Shown here piece by piece: positions 1 through 8,962 of a stretch of DNA of 64,000 nucleotides. The translations under genes were made by a program, and so were the position numbers. Each line of letters starts with the position of its first letter. Positions within the stretch are counted from its first letter, which is position 1. The notes below the pieces were generated by a model. That model ran no database searches. It was given only the letters and a program-made list of their open reading frames with translations, and had not been told where the DNA came from. Origin of the DNA: CAWDVK01 sp963805715 (GTDB lineage Bacteria; Actinomycetota; Actinomycetes; Streptosporangiales; Streptosporangiaceae); assembly GCA_963805715.1 (NCBI GenBank), contig CAWDVK010000010.1, positions 40,514 through 104,513 on the forward strand. The letters run 5' to 3'.

Positions 1-717
1 CTGCTCCTGCTGGCGGCCTGGGCCGCCGGCCACGGGGACGAGCAGGGTCCCGGCGCCGCGCCGCGCGGTCTCCAGCACTCGCTCCCACAGCGGCGGGGCG
101 GGCAGGTCAACGGCGATGACCCGGGCGCCCCAGCTCAGCAGCACCGGCAGCGGGCCCACCTCGGCGCCGGCTCCGAGCACGGCGACGGTGCGGCCGGGCA
201 GCCGGAGCCACTCCGGGTGCGCGGCCACCGCGCCGGCCGCTGCCGCGCAGGACGGCTCGATGATGCCCCGCTCCGCCCAGGCGTCCAGCTGCCGCAGCAG
301 CGCGCTGCCCCGCAGCCAGTCACCGCGGTAGGGCAGCGACAGCTCGGTCTCGGCCGCCCCGGTGCCCGCTATCGTGACCGTGCTGACAGGCTGGCGCGCG
401 GGCGCGGACAGCAGCGCATCGAGCCCGGCCTCCTCGCCCCCCTCGGTCAGCACGCGCATCCGCTGGTGCGCTGACCGCAGCCCGTCTCTCGCGATCGACA
501 ATGCGGCGTCCTTCGAGGCCAGGCCCGCTTCGACGAGTCGCCGGCAGTGCACCAGGTAGCCCGTGCGCCAGTTCGCGTCGCGCTCGGCATCCCCTGCCCC
601 GGCCGGGTCCACCCGGCGCAGCGCGTCGGCGACGACCGCCCTGCCCAGCGCTGAGGTGCTCCGGCGCCCGTCTGCCGCGGCGGGGAAGACAACCCCGGCG
701 GGCTCATCGCTGCTCAT
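1..717 (-). CDS. Hypothetical protein with Rossmann-like glycine motif, 3' end beyond window
   Basis: The reading frame is open from the ATG at 717 to the left edge, so the C-terminus lies outside the window. I chose 717 because AGGAG sits four bases upstream; ATGs at 738 and 747 are in frame but have weaker signals. The visible 239 residues begin with a helical, Arg/Ala-rich region. Around residues 185-205 there is a segment reading TVAVLGAGAEVGP followed by VIAVDLP, which resembles the first strand and glycine loop of a nucleotide- or SAM-binding Rossmann fold. I do not recognise the family, so function is unassigned. A dehydrogenase or methyltransferase-like fold is inference only. Codon use is that of a normal high-GC gene. 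Confidence 0.7.
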   Translation of the reverse strand, partial: MSSDEPAGVVFPAAADGRRSTSALGRAVVADALRRVDPAGAGDAERDANWRTGYLVHCRRLVEAGLASKDAALSIARDGLRSAHQRMRVLTEGGEEAGLDALLSAPARQPVSTVTIAGTGAAETELSLPYRGDWLRGSALLRQLDAWAERGIIEPSCAAAAGAVAAHPEWLRLPGRTVAVLGAGAEVGPLPVLLSWGARVIAVDLPAPPLWERVLETARRGAGTLLVPVAGGPGRQQEQ

Positions 718-966
718 CGCGCTCCTGTCGCCGGCCATGGCGACCATTGTGCGCCTGGTATCCGGTCAGGCGACGCCCGCGGTGTCTGCGGCACGATGAG
801 GCGCCCGTGACGCGGCAGCGCGCCGTTGCCGAGAGTTCACTTGATTTCACAGGCCGTTAACACCGATCGCCGTGCGTCATGGCTAGCGTGGGCGCTGGCA
901 CGGATGAGTTCCGGGCAGCACCTGAGAAGGCTCGCCGCCCAGCGAGCGGGCCGGGGGAAGAAGACC

Positions 967-1824
967 ATGAGCAAACCAGACACGACAGCACCGGCCGGGC
1001 AGCGGCCGGCCGGATCGGCCGCGCGCAAGTCGGCCTATAGCGAGCACGCCCGTTCCTACGAGCAGCGGACCGGCGCGTTCCAGCGCTACCGCCAGACCAT
1101 CGTCGAGGCCCTTCCGGTCAGCGAGGGCCAGGTGGTCCTCGACGTGGGATGCGGCACCGGCTTGTGCAGCGGCCTGCTGCAGCAGAAAGTGGGCTCCAGC
1201 GGCAGCGTCGTCGGCATCGAGGAGTCGCCGGAGATGGCGGCGGTCGCGCGCGAGCGGATCGCGGCCGAGGGCTGGCCGAACGTCACGATCGTGGAGTCAC
1301 CGGCCGAGCAGGCGGAGATCGCGGTGACCGCGGATGCCGCCCTGTTCTGCGCCGTCCACGACATCCTGCAGTCACCGGATGCATTAAGGAATATCTTCAG
1401 CAGGCTCCGGCCCGGCGCCTGGGTGGCGGCGGGCGGCGGCAAGTGGGCTCCGGCGCCGCTGATGGCGCTGAACCTGCAGGTGCGGATGATGCATGCGCCG
1501 TTCGTGCGCAGCTTCAGCGGCTTTGACCGGCCCTGGCATCATCTGGAGCAGATGATCGACGGCATCGAAATCCGCGAGGTCGCGCTCGGCAGCGGCTACA
1601 TCGTCACCGGTCAGGCCGCCCATTCTGAGCCGGCCGCTCCGTCCCGGCGGCCAGGTCCGTCCCGGCGGCCGGGTCAGTCCCGGCAGGCCGCTCCGGCGCA
1701 GCGGCCAGGTCCGTCCCGGCGGGCAGCTCAGTCCCGGCAGGCAGTTCCGTCGCAGCAGGCGGGCCTGGCGCAGCAGGCAGCCCTGTCCCGGCAGGCAGGC
1801 CGGCCCCGGCGGCGAGCGCCCTAG
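967..1824 (+). CDS. Class I SAM-dependent methyltransferase with low-complexity C-terminal tail
   Basis: This 285-residue protein has the SAM-binding motif I VVLDVGCGTGLC at about residues 56-67 and an acidic VGIEES end of strand 2, so it should use S-adenosylmethionine. The methyl acceptor is unknown. The start at 967 is preceded by GGGGGAAGAAG; a longer frame from 826 lacks such a site. The last 65 or so residues are a Pro/Ser/Arg/Gln-rich tail built from units such as SRRPGP and SRQAA, encoded by a degenerate 15-18 base repeat; this is not part of the usual fold and is probably disordered. The stop overlaps by four bases the stop of the convergent hydrolase gene. Confidence 0.8.
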   Translation: MSKPDTTAPAGQRPAGSAARKSAYSEHARSYEQRTGAFQRYRQTIVEALPVSEGQVVLDVGCGTGLCSGLLQQKVGSSGSVVGIEESPEMAAVARERIAAEGWPNVTIVESPAEQAEIAVTADAALFCAVHDILQSPDALRNIFSRLRPGAWVAAGGGKWAPAPLMALNLQVRMMHAPFVRSFSGFDRPWHHLEQMIDGIEIREVALGSGYIVTGQAAHSEPAAPSRRPGPSRRPGQSRQAAPAQRPGPSRRAAQSRQAVPSQQAGLAQQAALSRQAGRPRRRAP

Positions 1825-2732
1825 CGGCGAGGCCGGCCCGGCGCCCGGACCCCGGCCCGGCGGAGCAGGCCGTCCTGGCGGGCCGGGGCCGGGACGACCG
1901 ACGAGGAGGCCTCGAGCAGCGCGCTGGCGAACAGCTGCGGCGCGTTCAGGCACATGCCGTGCTCGGCGTCCACCTCGTGCACCGACGCGCCGGGGATGGC
2001 GCGGGCCAGCTCGCGCTGGCTGCTGGCCGGCACGATGAGATCACGGGCCGTGACGATGACGGCGGCCGGCACGTCGACCGACCCGATCCAGTGATCCGAG
2101 CTGAACCCGCAGACGGCCTGGACGGCCGAGACGGCGGTGGCCAGCGTGGTCCTGCCCATCTGAGCCCGGGCCCAGCTGGCCGTCGCCGGATCGTCGATGT
2201 GGCCGAGCAGCCCGGTGCCGAGCACCTCGGCGCCGACCAGCTGCAGGATCGGGTTCCAGCGGATGGCGGCGGACATGGTCGGCAGCGCGAGGGCGGCCAG
2301 CTTCTCGACCGGCGACCCGACGACGTTGGTCGCGGTGGAGCACAGCACGAGTCCGGACAGCACCGGAGCGTGCCGCTGATAGAGCAGCTGCGCCACCATG
2401 CCGCCCATCGAGTAGCCCACGGCCACGAACCGCGGGATATCCAGGACACCGGCCAGCGCGGCGATGTCGTCCGCGCAGTCCTCCAGCCGGAACCGCGATC
2501 CGGCCCTGATCCCGTCGCCGTGCCCGCGCAGGTCGGCGGCGACCACGCGGTACTGGCGGGCGAGCGGCGCGAAGACCCTCGACCAGTTCAGCTCGGCCGT
2601 GAAGGTCACCCCGTGGATCAGCATCAGCGTCTCGGCGCCGCCCGGGCCCGCGCACTCCCATACCCGCGTCGTGCCGCGGCCCGGCAGGTCCACCAGGCGG
2701 GTCAGCGGCTGTACTGCTTCAGGGTCGCTCAT
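1821..2732 (-). CDS. Alpha/beta hydrolase
   Basis: This is a 303-residue alpha/beta-hydrolase-fold enzyme. The oxyanion strand reads LMLIHG (about 36-41), the nucleophile elbow is GYSMGG with Ser108, and Asp231 (TARDLIVP) and His258 (AEHGM) complete a plausible triad. No signal peptide is visible, so it should be cytoplasmic. The substrate cannot be told from sequence; esterases, haloperoxidase-like and C-C hydrolases share this layout. It is convergent with the methyltransferase upstream on the map and is followed by a 285-base gap before the ABC genes. The last 15 residues are Arg/Pro-rich like the tail of its neighbour. Confidence 0.85.
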   Translation of the reverse strand: MSDPEAVQPLTRLVDLPGRGTTRVWECAGPGGAETLMLIHGVTFTAELNWSRVFAPLARQYRVVAADLRGHGDGIRAGSRFRLEDCADDIAALAGVLDIPRFVAVGYSMGGMVAQLLYQRHAPVLSGLVLCSTATNVVGSPVEKLAALALPTMSAAIRWNPILQLVGAEVLGTGLLGHIDDPATASWARAQMGRTTLATAVSAVQAVCGFSSDHWIGSVDVPAAVIVTARDLIVPASSQRELARAIPGASVHEVDAEHGMCLNAPQLFASALLEASSSVVPAPARQDGLLRRAGVRAPGRPRR

Positions 2733-2887
2733 CAGCCTCTTTCTTCCTCGACCATACGTGGCCCGTGCCGGCCAGTGAAGCCGTGCCAGTATCTCAGCCG
2801 GGACATGGCGCTCTTCCTATCCGAGACTCGCGCATGACGGGTGGCCGGCAGCGCGTCACCATGCAAGGTGGCAGGGAGGGGAAAGGG

Positions 2888-2950
2888 ATGACGGAGCAGC
2901 AGGGCAGCCAGCCTGGCACGGCCGGCGCCGGGAGCGGGGGCTACCAGTGA
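2888..2950 (+). CDS. Possible 20-residue small ORF
   Basis: A short frame starts with ATG at 2888 directly behind a strong purine-rich site (GGAGGGGAAAGGG) and encodes a Gly/Gln-rich peptide of 20 residues. The bases around its stop (GGGCTACCAGTGA) are repeated directly 14 bases further on. It sits alone in the gap between two minus-strand genes. It may be a real small protein, a leader, or chance; only the ribosome site argues for it. Confidence 0.2.
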   Translation: MTEQQGSQPGTAGAGSGGYQ

Positions 2951-3018
2951 GGGGCTACCAGTGACCAGCCGGCGGTGCCCCGCCGTGTCCGCCCTCGGCG
3001 CGCGCAAGGCGCCGGGTG

Positions 3019-4377
3019 CTACCGGGCCGATGCCGAGACCACCTCGCGGAGCCGGACCCGGCGGCCGGTCCGCAGGATGGCCCGCCGGTAGATGCCGGCG
3101 GCCAGCCGCGCGACGCCGACGGTGCACAGCACGCTGAGCGCGGCCGAGGCGGCGAACTCCCACCAGCTGACCGCGCCGAAGCCGACCAGCACGGGCATGG
3201 CGAACGGCGCGGTCGGCGGGAGATAGGCGAGCACCTTGAAGAATGCGGACGGGCTGCCCGAGCCCACCGTCGTCAGCGCCATGATGTAGCCGAAGACAAT
3301 GGGCAGGCTGAGCGGGAAGGCCAGGCTCTGCACCTGGTCCTGGCGCTCGGCCATCGAGCCGGCTGCCGCGTAGACCCAGCAGTAGAAGGCGTAGCCAAGC
3401 ACCAGCCAGGCGAGCGTGCTGACGAGCACCAGGGGTGCGGTGCCCTGCAGCAGGTCGGAGCCCACGGCCTTGGCCAGCGCGAGGGCGAAGGCCACCACGA
3501 GTGCCGCCTGGGCGAACGCCACCAGCCCGATCCCGAGCACCTTGCCGCCGAGGAGCTGGACCGGGCGGACGGCGGCTAGCAGCACCTCGACCACCCGGCT
3601 CGATTTCTCCTCCATCACCCCGATGAGGGTCCAGGTGTTGTACTGCGTCAGCATCAGGAACACCAGGATCAGGCCGACGAGCGACGCGCCGTGCGTGCTC
3701 CCGCTGGGCGGCGCGGGCTGCAGGCTCGTCACCGGGAGCGGCCTGGCCCTGGCGAGCTGGGTCAGCTGAGCGGCCGACAGGCCGGCCGCCCGGACCGCCT
3801 CATCCACGCCGAGGGTCCGGGACACCGCGCGGACGAGCTGCGCGCCAGCCGAGGTATCGGCGGCGCCGATCGCCTTGCTGACCAGGACGGCCCTGGCGCT
3901 GACGATGGCGAGGCCGATCCGGCCCGAGCGCAGGTCAGCGCGGGCGGCTGCCAGATCGGCCTCGGGCACGAGGCGCACGGCGGCGCCGGTGGTCGCGCCG
4001 GCCGCGACGACGGCCGCCCGCAGCGGTGCGGGCAGGCTCCCGACGATGCCGACTACCTGCGGGCCGGACCTGGACTTGTTCAGCACCGGGATCACGATGG
4101 CGGCGGCCACCACCAGCAGGATGAGCACGGTGCCGACCCTGAAGATCCTGCCCCGGACCCGCTGCCGGATCTCCCGCGCCGCTACCAGGCCGGTGTAGCC
4201 GGTCAGCCGCGACAGCGCCGCGGCCCGCGCGCCGTGCGGCCGATCCGGGCCGGCTGGCCGCGGCAGGCCGGCCCGGCCCTGCTGGCCCCGGCCCGGCCGG
4301 CCCCGGCCGAAGCGGAACCACAGCCGCACTCCCGCCAGCGCCACCAGCACCAGGAGGATCACCTCGGGCAGGTTCAT
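3019..4377 (-). CDS. ABC-2 type exporter permease (NatB-like)
   Basis: This 452-residue membrane protein has an N-terminal helix, a second helix after the basic segment REIRQRVRGR, a large extracytoplasmic domain (about 110-230), and a C-terminal bundle of five to six hydrophobic segments. The sequence MEEKSSRVVEVLLAAVRP between helices is typical of ABC-2 permeases paired with NatA-type ATPases. The start at 4377 overlaps the stop of the ATPase gene (ATGA), so the two genes are translationally coupled and form one exporter. The transported substrate is unknown; relatives export sodium ions, drugs or peptides. Confidence 0.88.
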   Translation of the reverse strand: MNLPEVILLVLVALAGVRLWFRFGRGRPGRGQQGRAGLPRPAGPDRPHGARAAALSRLTGYTGLVAAREIRQRVRGRIFRVGTVLILLVVAAAIVIPVLNKSRSGPQVVGIVGSLPAPLRAAVVAAGATTGAAVRLVPEADLAAARADLRSGRIGLAIVSARAVLVSKAIGAADTSAGAQLVRAVSRTLGVDEAVRAAGLSAAQLTQLARARPLPVTSLQPAPPSGSTHGASLVGLILVFLMLTQYNTWTLIGVMEEKSSRVVEVLLAAVRPVQLLGGKVLGIGLVAFAQAALVVAFALALAKAVGSDLLQGTAPLVLVSTLAWLVLGYAFYCWVYAAAGSMAERQDQVQSLAFPLSLPIVFGYIMALTTVGSGSPSAFFKVLAYLPPTAPFAMPVLVGFGAVSWWEFAASAALSVLCTVGVARLAAGIYRRAILRTGRRVRLREVVSASAR

Positions 4378-5270
4378 GCCAGCGCCTCCCTGAAGACCTC
4401 CGACAGGCGGCGGCGCTGGACGACGAACTCGGTGACGCGCCCCGCGGCCATCGCCGCCTTCAGCACCCACTCGCTGTCGGTCTGCTCATCGAGCACCAGC
4501 CGGGCGGCACCCCGGTCGATCTCGGACACCGCGACGCCGGGCAGCTGGCGGGCCCAGGCCGCGTCGCGGTCCCCCTCGACCCGCACCACGAGCCGGCGCG
4601 GGCCGCTGGTAGCCAGGTCATCGACCCTGCCGCTGACGACGAGGCGGCCGTGGTCGATGATCGTGACCGTCTCGCAGAGGTCCTCGACCAGGTCGAGCTG
4701 ATGGCTGGAGAACAGCACGCAGCAGCCCTCCCTGGCCTGGGCGGCGAGCACGCCGGCGATCGCGTCGACGCCGGCCGGGTCCAGGCCCGCCAGGGGCTCG
4801 TCCAGGATCAGCAGCTCGGGGCCGTGCACCAGCGCGGCGGCGAGCTGCACGCGCTGCTGGTTGCCGTGGGAGAGGACCTCGACCTTGCTGTCCGCCCGGT
4901 CCGCCACGCCGAGCCGCTCCAGCCATGCCCGCGTCGCGGCCGCCGCGTCCGCCGCGCTCATCCCGTGCAGCCGGCCGAGATACACCAGCTGCTCGCCGAC
5001 GAGCATGCCCGGATAGAGACCTCGTTCCTCGGGCATGTAGCCGAAGCGCCGCCGCTCCGCCGCCCCGACGGGTGCGTTGTTCCATCGGACGCGGCCGGCA
5101 TCCAGGTCGGTCAGCCCGAAGACGGCCCGCATCGTGGTGGTCTTGCCCGCCCCGTTCGGGCCGAGGAAGCCCACGACCTGGCCGGCCGGAACGGAGAATG
5201 ACAGGTGGTCGAGAGCGGTGACCGGCCCGTACCGGCGGGTCAGGCCGTCCAGCTCCAGGGCACCAGCCAC
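4374..5270 (-). CDS. ABC transporter ATP-binding protein (NatA-like)
   Basis: A 298-residue ABC ATPase. Walker A is GPNGAGKTTT at 37-46, the signature is LSHGNQQRV at 133-141 (the non-canonical form usual in NatA/DUF4162-type exporters), and Walker B is LLILDEP at 153-159 followed by LAGLDP. An H-loop (FSSHQ) lies near residue 190, and about 80 C-terminal residues resemble the DUF4162 extension. It should power export through the permease encoded immediately downstream with a four-base overlap. No regulator is adjacent. Confidence 0.93.
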   Translation of the reverse strand: MAGALELDGLTRRYGPVTALDHLSFSVPAGQVVGFLGPNGAGKTTTMRAVFGLTDLDAGRVRWNNAPVGAAERRRFGYMPEERGLYPGMLVGEQLVYLGRLHGMSAADAAAATRAWLERLGVADRADSKVEVLSHGNQQRVQLAAALVHGPELLILDEPLAGLDPAGVDAIAGVLAAQAREGCCVLFSSHQLDLVEDLCETVTIIDHGRLVVSGRVDDLATSGPRRLVVRVEGDRDAAWARQLPGVAVSEIDRGAARLVLDEQTDSEWVLKAAMAAGRVTEFVVQRRRLSEVFREALA

Positions 5271-5376
5271 CGGATCAGGTTAAGTGTCACCGCACTGCCT
5301 CGGCCAGACCCGGCGCAGCACGGATCATCACCAGGTCGGAGGCGCTGACCGCTCGCCCCGTGATCATCTTCCTGAC

Positions 5377-5616
5377 CTACCGTGGGCCCGCGCCGGTGAG
5401 CTGGCCGGATAGCCCGGCAGCATCGTCACCGGGGAAGTCCCGTGCGGGGACCTCGACGTAGCGGCCGATGATCCGCCGGCCAGCCGGGCCGCACCGCCGG
5501 CCGTAGGCAAACGGCGAGACCATCATCCGGCCGTACCGGACCGGCACGAGCTCCGGCACCCGGGACGCGGCCTGCTCCTCCAGCAGGGCGATCGGATCGG
5601 GCCGGCCGCGGGCGTC
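5377..5616 (-). pseudogene. Remnant of a second DUF2252 gene
   Basis: About 40 residues here (IALLEEQAASRVPELVPVR, then YGRMMVSPF) match the N-terminal part of DUF2252 proteins and align with residues 54-84 of the intact copy at 9257-10654 (QTILAQNQIRVPELVPLR). The similarity stops after SPFAYGR, where DUF2252 proteins continue with YRGAA; an unrelated stretch of about 40 residues follows to the stop. The kinase-like catalytic half is absent. It looks like a truncated gene left beside the sigma-factor locus. The join with the upstream gene (stop at 5615) may have produced the long read-through frame here. Confidence 0.6.
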
Positions 5617-7120
5617 ACCCGCGCGGGATGAGTGACCAGTCGAGCATCGCGGCGGCGCCATCCGGCGCTGCCTGCCAGCCTCCCCAGCCTGGCCAGTCTC
5701 CCCAGCCAGGCCAGTCTCCCCGGCCAGGCCAGTCTCCCCGGCCAGGCCAGCGCGGCAGGCCCGGCAGGCCCGGCCGCCTGGTGGCCGCGGCAGCGGCCTC
5801 AGCCGGCCCAGTCGGGCAGGCCGGGAACGACCGGTCGTCCCCATCAGGGTCCCCGGCCGTGGCGCTGCCGTTCGCCGCCTGGCCGGCCGGGCAGAGCGGG
5901 AGCGACCGGTGGTCACCGCGATGGCCGCGGGCCGTGCGCTCGGCGATGGCGACCAGCACCCGGACGGCGATCACTTCTCGTGCCGCCCAGAGGCCGGGCA
6001 GCGCGTCGCTGTCCTTCTCACGTCCGGCCTCCTGGCGTCCGGCCGCCCCCCGGCTGCCGGGGTGCGCGCTGGCCGGGGCCGCGCTGGCCGGGCCCGCGCT
6101 GGCCGGGGCCGCGCTGGCCGGGGCCGCGCTGGCCGGGGCCGCGCTGGCGGGGCCCGGACTCGCCGTGCCCGGGCTGGCCGTGCCCGGGCTGCCGGCGTCG
6201 CTCGGGCTGGCTGTCGGGGACGGAGTGAGAGTCGGGCTCGGGCTCGGGCTCTGGCTGCCGGTCGGGCCCGGGCTGACGCTCGATGTCGGGCCGGGGCTGA
6301 CAGACGGGCCAGGGCTGCCGGTCTGGCTCGGGCAGGGGGTCCGGCTGGCGCTGGGGCTCGGGCTCGGCGTGCGGCTGCTCGTCGGGCTGGCATCCGGGCT
6401 GGGCGAGGGGCTGCTGGCCGGGCTGGAGCTGGGACTGCCGGCCGGAGTCCGCGTGGGGCTGGCGCTCACGCTGGGGCAGGGAGTCGGGCTGGCGCTGGCC
6501 TTCGGGGTCGCGCTGGCGGCGGTCGTCGGGCAGATCGCCCCGCTGGCAAAGATCGCAGCTACGCATTGGGCTGGCCCTGGCGCCGCATGCCGGTGCTTCC
6601 GCTTGTCCCGCCCGGTGCCGGCGACGCCGGCCGGGCCCGGCGACTGGCCCGCCGCATGCCCGCTGGTACCGGGCCCGCTGCCGCCGCCCGCGGGGCCGGT
6701 GCCGCCGAGCGACCGGAAGAAGGCCGCGGCCTGCGAAACAGCCTGGCGCGGCAGCGGTGTCAGCGAGAGAGCGCCCGCCGCCGCGACGAGAACGGCCAGG
6801 GCCATGACGATCGCCGGGCGCAGCCACGCCAGCGGCGGGCGCGGTGCGCCGGGCCGTGCGGCGGGACGCGCCGTGCGCCGCCGCTCGCCGACCGCGGCGG
6901 GCACCGCCCGCAGCCATGCCCGGGCGGACAGCAGGCCGCTCAGCGCGCGGCCCGCCACCTCGGCGGACGCGGCCAGCACCCAGGCGACGAGCCACGGACG
7001 GGGAGCAGACAGCCGGGCGCGGATCCGCTCGAGGCCGTCGTCGGCCGGGTGTACCGATTCCGCCGCGGCACGCAGGGCCAGCCGGAGCGCCTCCTCGTCG
7101 TCATGATCGCGCTGGCTCAT
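5615..7120 (-). CDS. Sigma-factor-linked membrane protein with Ser/Pro-rich extracytoplasmic repeats
   Basis: A 501-residue protein whose start (7120) overlaps the sigma-factor stop (ATGA), which suggests a co-expressed partner, perhaps an anti-sigma factor. Residues 1-100 are cytoplasmic-looking and rich in Arg. One helix follows (about 103-120, IVMALAVLVAAAGALSL). The rest is a Gly/Ser/Pro/Thr-rich region with SPSPSP runs and five to six ASAAP-type pentapeptides. The last 130 residues change character and end in GDWPG repeats; they may come from an altered frame. No zinc-binding anti-sigma motif is visible, so that role is inference. A long open frame on the opposite strand is a by-product of the biased composition. 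Confidence 0.65.
   Translation of the reverse strand: MSQRDHDDEEALRLALRAAAESVHPADDGLERIRARLSAPRPWLVAWVLAASAEVAGRALSGLLSARAWLRAVPAAVGERRRTARPAARPGAPRPPLAWLRPAIVMALAVLVAAAGALSLTPLPRQAVSQAAAFFRSLGGTGPAGGGSGPGTSGHAAGQSPGPAGVAGTGRDKRKHRHAAPGPAQCVAAIFASGAICPTTAASATPKASASPTPCPSVSASPTRTPAGSPSSSPASSPSPSPDASPTSSRTPSPSPSASRTPCPSQTGSPGPSVSPGPTSSVSPGPTGSQSPSPSPTLTPSPTASPSDAGSPGTASPGTASPGPASAAPASAAPASAAPASAGPASAAPASAHPGSRGAAGRQEAGREKDSDALPGLWAAREVIAVRVLVAIAERTARGHRGDHRSLPLCPAGQAANGSATAGDPDGDDRSFPACPTGPAEAAAAATRRPGLPGLPRWPGRGDWPGRGDWPGWGDWPGWGGWQAAPDGAAAMLDWSLIPRG
6066..6155. repeat. 15-base tandem repeat inside the Ser/Pro-rich gene
   Basis: About six tandem copies of a 15-base unit (GCGCTGGCCGGGGCC with small changes) encode ASAAP pentapeptides in the minus-strand gene. 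A second short tandem array with an 18-base unit lies at about 5690-5755 and encodes GDWPG-type repeats. Such arrays can change length by slippage. Confidence 0.8.
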
Positions 7121-7702
7121 GTCTCACTGCCCAGTGCGCTGCGCAGCACCGTCATGGCCCGGGCCATGTGGCTCTTGACCGCGCCGGGACTGATGCCCAT
7201 CACCGCCGCGACCTGGGCCTCGGACATGTCCCCGTAATACCGCAGCACGACCGCCTCGCGCTGCCGCGGCGACAGCGTGCGCAGCGCGGCGACCACCGCG
7301 GAGCGCTCCAGCAGCACGATCGCCCCGTGCTCGGCGCTCGGCATGTCCGGCGCGGGCTTGCGGGGCGTTCCGCTCGACGACGATCCGGTGCCGCAGCACC
7401 GACCGGGACCGGTTCACCACCGACCGCCGCAGGTACGCCTCGGCCTTGTCGTTCTCCCGCAGCAGCCGCCAGCGCCGGTGCATGGCCACGAACGAGTCCT
7501 GCACCACTTCCTCGGCGGTCGCCGTATCCCGCACCAGCAGGGCCGCCAGGCGCACCAGCGAGCGGTAATGCGCCGCGTACAGCTCCGTCACCGCGCTGTA
7601 GACGTCGCGGTCAGTTAATTCGGAGACAGTCGCGGCCCGCGCGCCGATGACCTCGGTCACATCCAGGCGGCCGTCCACGTCTCCGCGCTCGGCTGCCGTC
7701 AT
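7117..7702 (-). CDS. SigE-family RNA polymerase sigma factor, reading frame interrupted
   Basis: The N-terminal part (start 7702, SD CGGGGA) carries region 2: YAAHYRSLVRLAALLVRD and the core-binding helix AEEVVQDSFVAMHRRW. After VVERNA the frame is lost. Region 4 (LSPRQREAVVLRYYGD and the recognition helix ISPGAVKSHMARAM) continues in another frame to the stop at 7117. Removing one base from the G run at 7362-7365 restores a continuous ECF sigma factor of about 195 residues reading VERNARKPAPDMPSAEHG across the join. Either the assembly has one extra base or the gene is newly inactivated. The downstream membrane protein is coupled by a four-base overlap. No obvious self-promoter was recognised. 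Confidence 0.8.
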
Positions 7703-8287
7703 GGCCAGTCCCCGCACCTCAGCGCGCTGCGCCCCGCCAAAGACCGCACCCGCACCCGCCCCCCACAGACATCTCTGGCTGGCCGGGCGACGATCACGAG
7801 CGGCCGCACGGTGAGACGGCGAGCCGCTCAGTTACCCGTACCCGAGCACCGGATAAAACGATCACTTGGCTACCGGAATTCTCTGCCACTACAGGCTGAT
7901 ACGAGCAGTGGCGAATGTCCAGTCCCGGCGGCTAGAGAACTATTTGATCTGCTTGCACGACCGTGCCCGGGACGTCGGGCGTCGTGCCAGGAAGCGGGCA
8001 CCCCTGGTGCCCGCAGGGCCGGGCCGGGACGGCGGGAAGGCCGGCCTGCCTGCCTGCGCCGTGATTTCGCTCACAGCGGCTATATTCGGCGTTGCGCCGC
8101 CCTGTTTCTCTCGTTTACCCGGCCGCGGCCGGGGAAGGTCCGGACGGTCCCCGGCGCTATAGCCGGTAACGGCGCCAGAGCACGCGCCGGCGCGGACAGC
8201 CTCCCGCGTAGCCGGCTTCGCTAGCGCCGCGAGCAGAGGGCGCACCGCCGGGCGAGGCACGCAGCCGCCCGGGACCGTAATCAGTCA
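7703..8287. other. Intergenic region between divergent genes
   Basis: This 585-base stretch separates the sigma factor from the SAP-domain gene. Frames on both strands here have Arg/Cys-rich translations unlike proteins. It should contain the sigma gene promoter, but I could not pick one out. Nothing else was recognised. Confidence 0.5.
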
Positions 8288-8320
8288 GCTTGCTATAGTA
8301 TGCACGTGCTTGATATAGTA
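8288..8320 (+). promoter_or_regulatory. Promoter with paired GCTTGNTATAGTA repeats
   Basis: Two 13-base direct repeats, GCTTGCTATAGTA at 8288-8300 and GCTTGATATAGTA at 8308-8320, are spaced exactly 20 bases apart, two helical turns. They can also be read as a promoter for the SAP gene: TTGCTA (8290-8295), 17 bases, TATAGT (8313-8318), about 45 bases before the GTG. The same-face spacing suggests a repressor or activator could bind both copies. The composition is AT-rich against a very GC-rich background. Confidence 0.5.
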
Positions 8321-8363
8321 AGCGCATCGAGCATGTCCGACGAGGACATGATGGAGGTGTGGA

Positions 8364-8936
8364 GTGCCGAGCATTACCGAGCATTACAGCTCTGCGGCCA
8401 GGCAGGCCGGCAGCGCCGTGGAGAAGACCGCTGACCTGTGGGCCAGGGGCATGCGGGAGTTCCTTGACCGCACCTCAACGCTGCCCAGGCTGCCGCAGGT
8501 TGACCTGGTCCCGGCCGTCGAGCGCTACTTCGATGTCGTGCAGCGCGCGGTCGAGCTGAACCGCGAGCTCACCATCAGGTTCGTGCAGGCCACGGGCGCG
8601 CTGCCGACCGCTGTCCGGGAGCGGGCCGAGTCGGCCGGCGACGTGATCCGCGAGCGGACGGCCACGGTCGAGCAGGTCAGCCGCGAGCAGGCGGCGAATG
8701 CCGCGAAGGCCGCCCGCGAGCAGGCCGAGAAGGCCGAGCGGGCCGACCAGGAGCTGGCCCGCGAGGCCCGCAGGGTCGAGCGCGAGCAGGCCAGGAAGGC
8801 GCACCAGAAGGCCAGGGAGCGCTATGCGGGCCTGACCAAGGCTGAGCTGAGCGACCTGCTGGCCAAGCGGGACCTGCCCAAGTCGGGCAATGTCGACGAC
8901 CTCATCGAGCGCCTGGTCGAGGCGGACGGCAAGTAA
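8364..8936 (+). CDS. Coiled-coil protein with C-terminal SAP DNA-binding motif
   Basis: A 190-residue protein beginning with GTG at 8364 behind GGAGGTGTGGA. Residues 1-95 are amphipathic helices (one reads VERYFDVVQRAVELNRELT). Residues 95-155 are a highly charged coiled coil rich in EQA/REQ units. Residues 157-188 (LTKAELSDLLAKRDLPKSG, then DDLIERLVEA) match the SAP motif, which binds DNA, often AT-rich. It is probably nucleoid- or chromosome-associated. No enzymatic motif is present. It stands alone behind its own promoter and is followed by a strong hairpin. Confidence 0.8.
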   Translation: MPSITEHYSSAARQAGSAVEKTADLWARGMREFLDRTSTLPRLPQVDLVPAVERYFDVVQRAVELNRELTIRFVQATGALPTAVRERAESAGDVIRERTATVEQVSREQAANAAKAAREQAEKAERADQELAREARRVEREQARKAHQKARERYAGLTKAELSDLLAKRDLPKSGNVDDLIERLVEADGK

Positions 8937-8962
8937 CCAGCCCGCCGCTCCTCGCCAGCCGC

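Noticed and set aside
5628..7106. Long plus-strand frame (about 490 codons) opposite the Ser/Pro-rich gene
   Set aside because: It exists because tandem GC-rich repeats remove stop codons in several frames; its translation is low-complexity and the minus-strand frame is coupled to the sigma factor.
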